Origin: Chloroflexota bacterium
GTDB taxonomy: Bacteria > Chloroflexota > Dehalococcoidia > SZUA-161
Direction of reading: 5' to 3'
NCBI GenBank assembly: GCA_016865955.1
Contig: VGNW01000049.1
Coordinates: 1 to 12,844 of the forward strand
Length of the DNA stretch: 12,844 bases
Part shown: positions 1 to 6,283 of the stretch, in pieces
Layout: each line of letters begins with the position of its first letter
Position numbering within the stretch: position 1 is the first letter of the stretch
The notes under the pieces: generated by a model
Told to the model about the DNA's origin: nothing
Seen by the model: only the letters and a program-made list of their open reading frames with translations
The model's database searches: none
Position numbers and translations under genes: made by a program

Positions 1-139
1 CATCTCTGGACTCTGGCTGAACCTCCGCCGTCGATTTCAAAAAGGTGCTCTAGTATACCATCTTCGGTAACAGGAATTATGACGCAATGATATATACTTC
101 GGTAACACTTTATTTTGACGCAATACGCGGCTCCCTTGT
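1..139. other. Gene-free left edge with a two-copy direct repeat
   Basis: No convincing coding region is seen here on either strand. The stretch lies downstream of the minus-strand lipoprotein gene. Its main visible structure is the direct repeat at 62-124, listed separately. A tandem CTCTGGA/CTCTGG doublet lies at 4-16. I see no GC-rich hairpin followed by a T-run that would serve as a clear terminator for the gltX operon. A minus-strand ATG sits at positions 1-3, but the window ends there, so a downstream gene start cannot be tested. Confidence 0.5.
62..124. repeat. Two-copy direct repeat, period about 35 bp
   Basis: Two copies of a bipartite unit are visible: CTTCGGTAACA, then 7 or 8 variable bases, then TGACGCAAT. 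The first copy spans 62-88 and the second 97-124, separated by an AT-rich linker. Both conserved blocks are identical between copies while the inner spacer differs, as would be expected of paired protein-binding half sites. The copy number is too low and the spacing too short for a CRISPR array. The function is unknown. Confidence 0.7.
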
Positions 140-682
140 TTAGCGGGGGAAGTCGAACTCGAGACTGATATCTACAAAGACGCTGCCTTCGTTATATACA
201 TCGCTGATGCGGATTGAGATTTGCGTTGATTCGGGATAGAAAATGAGTTTGGTCTTATAGAGTAACCAGTCTCCTGACCCTAAATCATTTCTGATAACTG
301 CCGGCACGAAGTACTCTGCCTCTTTGCCGCTCTGGTCTGTAGCCAGCAGCCCAGGGTAGAATATGTTGTAGAGCCGGCTGGCTTTGAATGGCTGTGCTGC
401 AGGGTTTTCTATTCTCCACTGCAACTCGACTTCGCTGTTCACCCAGGTTGCACTGACCAGGGTGATACTCAGCCCGGAAAAAGTTCGAGTGATATTCAAT
501 ACTCTGGTCACCGGTTCGGGCGTTGGAGTTGGCGTGGGCAGAGGTTCGGGTGTGATGGTTGGAGTGACGGTGGGCGTGACCACGGGAGTTGGCTTGGGCG
601 TTCTTGTGGCTTGACAGCCGATGCCGCCGACCACGAGCGCCAGTATTAATAGTGCGGTCAATAATATAGCCAGGTTCTTCAT
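140..682 (-). CDS. Predicted secreted lipoprotein with Pro/Thr-rich linker
   Basis: The 180-residue product starts with a Lys-containing n-region and a long hydrophobic segment ending at Cys23 (GGIGC), which fits a type II (lipoprotein) signal peptide. The -3 residue is Gly rather than the usual Leu, so the lipobox is imperfect. Residues 25-60 are a low-complexity Pro/Thr linker of the kind that lifts a domain off the membrane. Residues 60-180 look like one beta-rich extracellular domain with no motif I can name. The gene starts 19 bp after the preceding membrane-protein gene, with a GGAG site at 694-697 placed rather far (11 nt) from the ATG. It is probably the last gene of the gltX transcript. 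The LspA encoded at 7575-8054 would be the processing enzyme. The function is unknown. Confidence 0.8.
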   Translation of the reverse strand: MKNLAILLTALLILALVVGGIGCQATRTPKPTPVVTPTVTPTITPEPLPTPTPTPEPVTRVLNITRTFSGLSITLVSATWVNSEVELQWRIENPAAQPFKASRLYNIFYPGLLATDQSGKEAEYFVPAVIRNDLGSGDWLLYKTKLIFYPESTQISIRISDVYNEGSVFVDISLEFDFPR

Positions 683-701
683 GTCGATTGAATCTCCACA
701 G

Positions 702-1256
702 CTATTCTATGAGATACTGCAGGACGGTTACCTTCTTGGTTTTTTCAACCTCTCTGAATTGCAGCACTTCTCTTGTTTTGGGAACCTCATTATATGTTAT
801 GACCTGTTTGGCGGAAGGGGTGACCAGATATGTGAAGCTTTTTATCTGGTCACCATCATGACGAACGGTTATATCGTTCTGCTTGCCTGCTTCGATGAAT
901 CGCCAGGCAACCTTGGTAAGAGACCGACTGGGAGTCGTATCCGTGGCCTCGGTCATCATATTGAACTGGACCCGGAAGTATCCCGCCTCGCTGTCTGTGT
1001 TCTTAATAGATACGGTGCATTCTGAGGAAATTCTCCAGTAGAAATCCCAGATTCGGGCATCTTTCACCTCGTAAGTCAGAGGGATCTCTTCTGTATGTAT
1101 TTCCGTTACATAGTATGTTTCCGTAGTAGTGTAATGCTCGGTCTCGTAGTAAGTCAGCGTTATAAACGGGGCAGCGGATATAGCGGCTATCACTACTGCC
1201 AGAAGCAGCACCACGGTCAGCAAGATCAACGTTCTTGTTTCCAGCGCTCTTTTCAT
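702..1256 (-). CDS. Membrane-anchored extracytoplasmic protein, unknown function
   Basis: The 184-residue protein has one predicted transmembrane segment at about residues 9-31, preceded by positive charges. It is therefore probably anchored by its N terminus with the rest outside. Residues 34-62 are rich in Tyr, Thr and Glu (TYYETEHYTTTETYYVTE), followed by what looks like a beta-sandwich-type domain to about 140. The C-terminal tail is rich in Lys, Glu and Val, with related VPKTREV and VEKTKKV segments. I recognise no family. Its ATG overlaps the gltX stop codon (ATGA at 1253-1256), which suggests translational coupling to gltX. The lipoprotein gene follows 19 bp downstream. Pairing of a tRNA synthetase with two cell-surface proteins has no obvious functional logic and may simply reflect co-transcription. 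Confidence 0.75.
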   Translation of the reverse strand: MKRALETRTLILLTVVLLLAVVIAAISAAPFITLTYYETEHYTTTETYYVTEIHTEEIPLTYEVKDARIWDFYWRISSECTVSIKNTDSEAGYFRVQFNMMTEATDTTPSRSLTKVAWRFIEAGKQNDITVRHDGDQIKSFTYLVTPSAKQVITYNEVPKTREVLQFREVEKTKKVTVLQYLIE

Positions 1257-2740
1257 CTGAAATCCTGTACTTCAGCCTTCAATTTCTTAGCTGCTGCCTG
1301 AATCCGCTTCAGGCAGCGTTCTTTGCCCAACACTGCCATGGTCTGGAACAGGGGTGGCGCAGCCGTGCGTCCCGTGGTTGCCACCCTCATTAGACCAAAA
1401 AAATCGCCTGTTTTCAATCCCAATTCGGCAGCCAGAGAGCGGAGCGTTTCCTCAAGCGAGTGCGCTTCGAATGTAGCAGCTTGAAGCCGCTCTAGAGCGG
1501 CTTCAAGCCCCCTAACGGCATCTTCTTTGGACAGCTTCTTGCCCAGAAGCAGGTTGGCATCATAGGTCAGCTCATTGGTGAAGAAGAAGTCACAAGAACT
1601 CGATGCCTGGTCGAATTTGGTCAAGCGCTCCTGGATTAGAGGCACAATGTGCTTGATATATTCCCGGGAGAGCGGTCTGCTGATTGAAGCAGGCAAGCCT
1701 TTGTCCAGGAATGGCAATAGCCGGTCTGCAAGCTCATCGACGCTCAATTTGCGAATATAAACGCCGTTCATCCAGTTGAGCTTATCCATGCTGAAGATGG
1801 CGCTGGTCTTGCTGATGCGCTCTATTGAGAAATGTTTTATCAGCTCTTCCCGGGTGAACAGCTCGGTACGGTCATCCAGCGACCAGCCGAGCAGGGCAAG
1901 GAAGTTCATCATCGCCTCTGGAAGGTATCCCTGGTCGCGGTATTCGGTTATCGAGGTAGCGCCGTGTCTTTTGCTCAGCTTGCTGCGGTCTTCGCCCAGA
2001 ATCATAGGCAGGTGCGCGAACAGCGGGGGTTCGTATTTCAGGGCGTTGTAGAGCAATACGTGGCGCGGAGTGCTGGAAAGCCACTCGTCGGCTCTCATAA
2101 TGTGCGTGATTTGCATCATGTGGTCGTCGACCACATTGGCGAGGTGATAGGTCGGGTAGCCGTCCGATTTCAGGAGCACGAGGTCGTCGAGCGTAGTATT
2201 ATCGAAGGTCACCTCGCCCTTGATAAGGTCGTTGAACCTGGTCTCGCCTTCGAGCGGCGTTTTGAATCTTATTACCGGTACGATGCCCTGAGCTTCGAGT
2301 TTAGCTCTTTCCGCAGGACTCAGGTCGCGGCAGTGCCTGTCGTAGCTGCGCATCGACTCCTTGCGCTGCGCCATCTCGGCGCGCATGCGGGCGAGCCGTT
2401 CCCCGGAGCAGTAGCAGGTGTAGGCGTGTCCAGCCTCAATCAGCAAACGAGCGGTCTTCCGGTAGAAATCCAGCCGCTGCGACTGGAAATAGGGCCCGTA
2501 GCTGCCGCCCACCTCCGGCCCCTCGTCCCAGTCTATTCCCAACCAGCGCAGGCCGTCCAAAATAGCTTCAACTGCGCCTTCAACCCTGCGGTTGACATCT
2601 GTATCTTCGATGCGCACGATGAAGCTGCCGCCACTGTGCCTGGCGAAGAGCCAGTTGAACAGAGCAGTCCTGATGTTACCCACATGAGGGTAACCCGTGG
2701 GGCTGGGTGCATAACGCACCCGGACCTTACCTTGGCTCAT
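1253..2740 (-). CDS. gltX: Glutamyl-tRNA synthetase
   Basis: The 495-residue class I synthetase charges tRNA-Glu with glutamate in the cytoplasm. The N-terminal catalytic fold carries the HIGH-equivalent motif (PHVGN, residues 18-22) and a KMSKS-equivalent loop (KLSKR, 254-258). A zinc-binding insert is indicated by C109, C111, Y133 and C137, the CxC...YxxxC pattern seen in many bacterial GluRS enzymes. The length is normal for the family. The start is supported by GGAGAG (plus-strand 2743-2748) just upstream of the ATG. The C-terminal anticodon-binding region appears intact. A candidate promoter lies at 2763-2791. The gene is divergent from glnS. Because a separate glutaminyl-tRNA synthetase is present, this enzyme is inferred to be discriminating for tRNA-Glu, but the sequence alone cannot prove that. 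Confidence 0.97.
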   Translation of the reverse strand: MSQGKVRVRYAPSPTGYPHVGNIRTALFNWLFARHSGGSFIVRIEDTDVNRRVEGAVEAILDGLRWLGIDWDEGPEVGGSYGPYFQSQRLDFYRKTARLLIEAGHAYTCYCSGERLARMRAEMAQRKESMRSYDRHCRDLSPAERAKLEAQGIVPVIRFKTPLEGETRFNDLIKGEVTFDNTTLDDLVLLKSDGYPTYHLANVVDDHMMQITHIMRADEWLSSTPRHVLLYNALKYEPPLFAHLPMILGEDRSKLSKRHGATSITEYRDQGYLPEAMMNFLALLGWSLDDRTELFTREELIKHFSIERISKTSAIFSMDKLNWMNGVYIRKLSVDELADRLLPFLDKGLPASISRPLSREYIKHIVPLIQERLTKFDQASSSCDFFFTNELTYDANLLLGKKLSKEDAVRGLEAALERLQAATFEAHSLEETLRSLAAELGLKTGDFFGLMRVATTGRTAAPPLFQTMAVLGKERCLKRIQAAAKKLKAEVQDFR

Positions 2741-2762
2741 AACTCTCCGTTAATTGCCTCAT

Positions 2763-2791
2763 ATTCTAGCATCATCAAGGGAGAGCGTCTA
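2763..2791 (-). promoter_or_regulatory. Candidate sigma-70-type promoter for gltX
   Basis: Read on the minus strand, TAGACG (plus 2786-2791) and TAGAAT (plus 2763-2768) are separated by exactly 17 bp. The -10 box matches the consensus at 5 of 6 positions and the -35 box at 4 of 6. The predicted transcript would start about 15 nt before the gltX ATG, leaving just enough leader for the GGAGAG ribosome site. Confidence 0.5.
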
Positions 2792-2846
2792 TATTACCAT
2801 TGTTCAGTAGAGGCAATCATTAGTTTCAGTCAGGCGGATGAAAAAA

Positions 2847-2875
2847 TTGACAAAGGCAAGGGGAAACTGTACTCT
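2847..2875 (+). promoter_or_regulatory. Candidate sigma-70-type promoter for glnS
   Basis: A perfect -35 box TTGACA (2847-2852) is followed after 17 bp by TACTCT (2870-2875), which keeps the key first, second and last -10 positions but is otherwise weak. Transcription would begin near 2882. That leaves about 36 nt before the ATG at 2918 but only about 6 nt before the TTG at 2888, which favours the ATG start. Confidence 0.5.
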
Positions 2876-2901
2876 TATCTTTAAATTTTGAAGTTGGTTG
2901 C

Positions 2902-2920
2902 AAGGGGAAAATCAAATATG
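2902..2920 (+). promoter_or_regulatory. Ribosome binding site that sets the glnS start
   Basis: AAGGGG at 2902-2907 lies 10 nt before ATG 2918-2920. The in-frame TTG at 2888 has no comparable site. The ATG start also brings the N terminus into line with known GlnRS proteins. Confidence 0.7.
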
Positions 2921-4573
2921 CCGTCTGATTTTATTCGCGATATTATCAACGAGCACAACAAGACCGGCAGGTTCGGCGGGCGCGTGCATACGCGGTTCCC
3001 GCCCGAGCCGAACGGCTATCTGCACATCGGACATGCCAAGTCCATCTGCCTCAATTTCGGCATCGCTGCCGAGTACAGCGGACTCTGCAATCTGCGGTTC
3101 GACGATACCAATCCGACCAGGGAAGAGGTTGAATACGTCGAATCCATCATAGAGAATGTGCGCTGGCTGGGCTTCGATTGGGGGGACAGGCTGTTCTATG
3201 CCTCGGATTACTTCGAGCAGATGTATGAATCGGCGGTGCAGTTGATCAAGGCGGGCAAGGCTTATGTCGATGATTCGAGCGCCGATGAAATCAGGGAGGG
3301 ACGCGGCACTCTCACCGAGCCGGGCAGGGAGAGTCCCTACCGTAACCGTTCCGTTGAGGAGAACCTCGACCTGTTCCAGCGCATGAAGGCGGGGGAGTTC
3401 CCCGACGGCGCACGGGTGCTGCGCGCCAAAGTCGATATGGCATCGCCGAACCTGAATATGCGCGACCCGGTAATGTATCGCATCCTGCATGCCGAGCATC
3501 ACCGCACAGGCAATAAGTGGTGCATCTATCCCATGTACGATTGGGCTCATGGCCTCGAGGACTCTATCGAGCGCATTACCCATTCTATCTGTACGCTGGA
3601 GTTTGAAGACCACCGTCCCCTGTACGACTGGTTTCTCGATGAGCTGGGGGCATACCATCCGCAGCAGATTGAGTTCGCCCGTCTCGCTCTATCATATACC
3701 GTGATGAGCAAACGCAAGCTGAGACAACTGGTGGAGAAGGGCCGTGTCAGAGGCTGGGACGACCCGCGAATGCCCACCCTTTCAGGTTTGCGCAGGGGCG
3801 GCTACACGCCGGAGTCCATCCGCAGTTTCTGCGAACGTGTCGGCGTAGCCAAGACGGACAGCACGATAGATATTGCGCTGTTGGAGCATTGTATCCGGGA
3901 GGATTTGAACAAACGCGCCCCCAGAGTTATGGCTGTGTTGAAGCCCCTTCGCGTCGTCATTGATAACTACCCTGAAGAACAGGTGGAGGAGCTGGAAGCG
4001 GTGAACAATCCGGAAGACCCGGGCATGGGGACGAGAAAAGTGCCTTTTTCGCGCGTGCTTTACATTGAGCGGGACGATTTCATGGAGCGCCCGCCGAAGG
4101 AGTTTTTCCGTCTTGCGCCGGGCCGCGAGGTGAGACTGCGATATGCTTACATCATAAAGTGTATCGATGTTGTGAAAGGTAAGACCGGTGAAGCGGTCGA
4201 GCTGCATTGCACCTACGACCCTGAGACTAGAAGCGGGGCGGCAGGGAGCAGCCGCAAGGTGAAAGGGACTATACACTGGGTCTCGGCTGCACATGCGCTT
4301 GAGGCTGAGGCTCGCCTTTACGACCGTCTGTTTACCGTAGAGGACCCCGGCGCTGCCGATGACTTCGAGAGCGTTCTCAATCCGAACTCATTGCAGATTG
4401 TGACGGGGTATGTCGAACCAAGCATGAGGGGAGCGGTTCCGGGAAGCAAGTATCAGTTCGAGAGGCTGGGATACTTCTGCGTCGATGAGAAGGATTCTTC
4501 CGCAGGGCGGCTGGTGTTCAACCGCACGGTAGGTTTGCGCGATACGTGGGCTAAGATAGCGAAAAAGCTCTGA
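2918..4573 (+). CDS. glnS: Glutaminyl-tRNA synthetase
   Basis: The 551-residue class I synthetase attaches glutamine directly to tRNA-Gln. It shows a literal HIGH motif (residues 36-39), the FDDTNP segment (61-66) of the active site, and VMSKR (262-266) as the KMSKS loop. The C-terminal half resembles the two beta-barrel anticodon-binding domains of E. coli GlnRS, ending in NRTVGLRDTWAKI. The length is close to the 554 residues of the E. coli enzyme as I recall it. I chose the ATG at 2918 over the upstream TTG at 2888 because of its ribosome site and the family alignment. Many bacteria lack GlnRS and make Gln-tRNA through GatCAB. In families where it occurs, bacterial GlnRS is generally regarded as having been acquired from eukaryotes. 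This is the only plus-strand gene here, and it is divergent from gltX. Confidence 0.97.
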   Translation: MPSDFIRDIINEHNKTGRFGGRVHTRFPPEPNGYLHIGHAKSICLNFGIAAEYSGLCNLRFDDTNPTREEVEYVESIIENVRWLGFDWGDRLFYASDYFEQMYESAVQLIKAGKAYVDDSSADEIREGRGTLTEPGRESPYRNRSVEENLDLFQRMKAGEFPDGARVLRAKVDMASPNLNMRDPVMYRILHAEHHRTGNKWCIYPMYDWAHGLEDSIERITHSICTLEFEDHRPLYDWFLDELGAYHPQQIEFARLALSYTVMSKRKLRQLVEKGRVRGWDDPRMPTLSGLRRGGYTPESIRSFCERVGVAKTDSTIDIALLEHCIREDLNKRAPRVMAVLKPLRVVIDNYPEEQVEELEAVNNPEDPGMGTRKVPFSRVLYIERDDFMERPPKEFFRLAPGREVRLRYAYIIKCIDVVKGKTGEAVELHCTYDPETRSGAAGSSRKVKGTIHWVSAAHALEAEARLYDRLFTVEDPGAADDFESVLNPNSLQIVTGYVEPSMRGAVPGSKYQFERLGYFCVDEKDSSAGRLVFNRTVGLRDTWAKIAKKL

Positions 4574-4599
4574 GATAGTCTACGGGCAGAACAATAATT

Positions 4600-4644
4600 G
4601 AGGTCGCTGACAGAAGTTTTAAGCTTCGCACTGTCAGCGACCTC
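4600..4644. terminator. Hairpin between convergent glnS and archaellin genes
   Basis: A perfect 14-bp inverted repeat is present: GAGGTCGCTGACAG (4600-4613) and CTGTCAGCGACCTC (4631-4644), with a 17-nt loop. It lies 26 bp after the glnS stop and 22 bp beyond the archaellin stop on the other strand, where a shared bidirectional terminator belongs. Neither side has a true run of T, only mildly T-rich sequence, so it is not a textbook intrinsic terminator. It could also protect 3' ends from exonucleases. Confidence 0.65.
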
Positions 4645-4666
4645 TTACATTTACCCTGCTATTGCG

Positions 4667-5257
4667 CTAGTTAAGGTCCATTACAGCATCGATACGGGCA
4701 GGCAGAGTTCTCTCTACTACCAGAACTGCGCCTGTTGGCGGCTTCACTGAGATGGTGAAGGTGTCGTACGGGCCCGGCGGGACGGTTAGACCGGTCAGGT
4801 CAACGGTAATAACAGCCTGCTCGTCCATCTCCAGGAGATTGTCACCGTTGTCCATGCCGATGAAGGTAACATCCCAGATGATGTCCTCCTCGTGCTGGTT
4901 GGCATCGGTGTAGCTGATGATAGTGACATGGGTTTCATTTCCAGTCGGATTCGGCGACAGGTCTATCTTCTGTCCCTTTAGAGCGTTGGTCAGGGTGAAG
5001 ACTACCGCCGTGGCGTTCCCGCTGGTGGTGTTGCCATCGGCGAACACACTACCCTTGATTTCCATGGAAGCCCTGGCTTCCTCCAGTCCAGCATGTATTG
5101 CTTCCTGCCCCTTCTGGGAGGAGAATATGCCTGCCGACAACACGGTGTAGGCAAACACCGAGGCTACGACCACGAACGCAATCAGGATGATCGCTGTCTC
5201 GAGGCCGGTGATACCCCTCTCATCCCGGTGCAGGCTCTTGTATAATCTTTTAAGCAT
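4667..5257 (-). CDS. Archaellin-like (archaeal flagellin family) protein, copy 2
   Basis: The 196-residue product has a short basic leader (MLKRLYKSLHRDERG) followed by ITGLETAII and a long hydrophobic helix. This is the class III signal architecture of archaellins and type IV pilins, with predicted cleavage after Gly15 and a Glu at mature position 5. The helix continues into an amphipathic stretch (SSQKGQEAIHAGLEEARASMEIKGSV) like the archaellin filament core. The C-terminal part is beta-rich and contains an acidic DNGDNLLEMDE turn and a VKPPTGAVLVVERT ending typical of archaellins. Three potential N-glycosylation sequons (NTT, NAT, NET) are present. AAAGGAG at 5266-5272 lies 8 nt from the ATG. 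It follows the paralogue by 59 bp, and its last codons approach the shared hairpin. A pilus rather than a rotating filament remains possible. Confidence 0.85.
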   Translation of the reverse strand: MLKRLYKSLHRDERGITGLETAIILIAFVVVASVFAYTVLSAGIFSSQKGQEAIHAGLEEARASMEIKGSVFADGNTTSGNATAVVFTLTNALKGQKIDLSPNPTGNETHVTIISYTDANQHEEDIIWDVTFIGMDNGDNLLEMDEQAVITVDLTGLTVPPGPYDTFTISVKPPTGAVLVVERTLPARIDAVMDLN

Positions 5258-5316
5258 CTTGCTAACTCCTTTCTATTTCTTTGTGTTCAATTCGTTTGCA
5301 CTTCAAACATACTGCT

Positions 5317-5931
5317 CTAATACAGAATCATGTACGTATCGAGAGCAGCAGGCGTGGTCCTCTCGATAACAAGCGCACTGCCGACGGGAGGCTTAACCTG
5401 TATGGTGAAAGTATGGTAGGTGCCCACAATCTCACCGCAGCCGGACAGGTCAATCGTCACCTCGAACAACTCGCCAGCCTCCAGCAGGTCGTCGCCGTCG
5501 TTCAGTCCCATAGCGTTTTTGGTCCAGGCAATGTCGTCGGTCCTTACGTTCTCACTTGAGTAAGAGATAACGACAACGTTGGTGCTGTTGCCATCTGCCA
5601 AACCGTCGCTATCATCATCAAGCGGAGTCGTCAGGTCGATAGCTTCGCCGTTCAGAGCGTTGGCCACACAGAAGGTGAGACTGCCGACCTCTGTATTGTT
5701 TCCTATGCTGGCGGCTATCACATTACCTTTCAGTTCCAGCGTGGACCTTGCCTGCTCCAGTCCGGCGTGGATTGCCTCTTGTCCTTTCTGAGACGAGAAG
5801 ATACCTGCCGACAACACGGTGTAGGCAAATACCGAGGCTACGACCACGAAGGCGATTAGGATTATCGCCGTCTCCAGGCCGGTGATGCCTCTCTCATCCC
5901 TGTGCAACATCTTTGCAAGTCTTTTCAACAT
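5317..5931 (-). CDS. Archaellin-like (archaeal flagellin family) protein, copy 1
   Basis: The 204-residue paralogue of the next gene shares 50 consecutive identical residues with it, from His10 to Glu59, covering the cleavage site (ERG|ITGLE), hydrophobic helix and start of the filament core. The rest has diverged, although the acidic NDGDDLLEAGE turn and VKPPVGSALVIERT ending are conserved in form. The variable region contains an acidic DDDSDGLADG segment that could bind calcium. It also holds two sequons (NNT, NST) and two Cys residues (in FCVAN and SGCG) that the other copy lacks. Translation should be strong: a perfect AAGGAGG at 5939-5945 is placed 7 nt from the ATG. The helix-turn-helix gene ends 83 bp upstream, so it may be transcribed with that gene or from its own promoter. 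No motor or peptidase gene is visible nearby. Confidence 0.87.
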   Translation of the reverse strand: MLKRLAKMLHRDERGITGLETAIILIAFVVVASVFAYTVLSAGIFSSQKGQEAIHAGLEQARSTLELKGNVIAASIGNNTEVGSLTFCVANALNGEAIDLTTPLDDDSDGLADGNSTNVVVISYSSENVRTDDIAWTKNAMGLNDGDDLLEAGELFEVTIDLSGCGEIVGTYHTFTIQVKPPVGSALVIERTTPAALDTYMILY

Positions 5932-6014
5932 TGATTTTCCTCCTTACTCGATTTGGTGCCACTTTTTTCCTTTTAGCCCGCTTTGGCTCTGCAGGCAATA
6001 GTAAAAGCCATAGG

Positions 6015-6269
6015 TTAGGCTTCGAGCATCCCCATCACCCCCCTCTTTCCTCGAACTCTTGAATTGCCATCATATAGGAAAGCCCTAACATCCTGCTGCC
6101 TGTATCTCCAGTCGCCACGTTCTCCCACCTTAAAAGCTGTGAGTTTTCCGCTGCGACTCCATCGTCTCACCGAACCGATATGAACCCTGAGATAATCGGC
6201 AACTTCATCGCAGGTCATGATTGCTTCGTTATCAGCCCTGTCTCCGATTGCTATCGTTGCTTTATTCAA
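6015..6269 (-). CDS. Small helix-turn-helix DNA-binding protein (excisionase/MerR-like fold)
   Basis: The 84-residue protein carries one HTH_17-type domain at about residues 18-64. A helix-turn-helix (MTCDEVADYLRVHIGSVRRW) is followed by a basic wing (KVGERGDWRYRQQDVRAFL). This fold is used by excisionases and by small transcription regulators. The start is my choice: TTG at 6267-6269 has AAAGGGG (6277-6283) 7 nt upstream, whereas the GTG at 6303-6305, which would give 96 residues, lacks a good site. The basic, Gly-rich tail (RVRGKRGVMG) is unusual. The gene lies directly upstream of the archaellin pair on the same strand, so it may regulate them, but no integrase or other mobile gene is visible that would make it an excisionase. 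A weak AT-rich -10-like element (TATATA) sits at 6321-6326. Confidence 0.75.
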   Translation of the reverse strand: MNKATIAIGDRADNEAIMTCDEVADYLRVHIGSVRRWSRSGKLTAFKVGERGDWRYRQQDVRAFLYDGNSRVRGKRGVMGMLEA

Positions 6270-6276
6270 TTCGTTG

Positions 6277-6283
6277 CCCCTTT
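6277..6283 (-). promoter_or_regulatory. Ribosome binding site that sets the HTH gene start
   Basis: Read on the minus strand, AAAGGGG is followed after 7 nt by a TTG start codon (6267-6269). The longer GTG-started form and the internal ATG at 6216-6218 both lack a site of this quality at proper distance. Confidence 0.55.

Noticed and set aside
62..124. CRISPR array
   Set aside because: There are only two copies, the conserved blocks are interrupted by variable bases, the spacers are far too short, and no cas gene is present.
2753..2817. Inverted repeat ATTGCCTC / GAGGCAAT flanking the gltX promoter
   Set aside because: Eight base pairs separated by 49 bp in AT-rich sequence is within chance expectation. 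There is no other sign of an operator.
1832..2884. 350-codon open frame on the plus strand opposite gltX
   Set aside because: It lies antisense to a fully recognisable gltX with intact motifs. Its translation shows no known family, and it runs through the gltX promoter region.
2888..2917. TTG start 10 codons upstream for glnS
   Set aside because: It has no ribosome site, would leave almost no leader after the candidate promoter, and adds residues not found in GlnRS. The ATG at 2918 fits better.
2912..3658. 248-codon open frame on the minus strand opposite glnS
   Set aside because: It is antisense to glnS, which has clear HIGH and KMSKS motifs. It has no domain of its own, and long antisense frames are common in GC-rich coding sequence.
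4667..5931. Flp-type pilins rather than archaellins
   Set aside because: The RDERG leader resembles Flp pilins, but those are usually about 50-80 residues. These are about 200 residues with an archaellin-like core and C-terminal ending.
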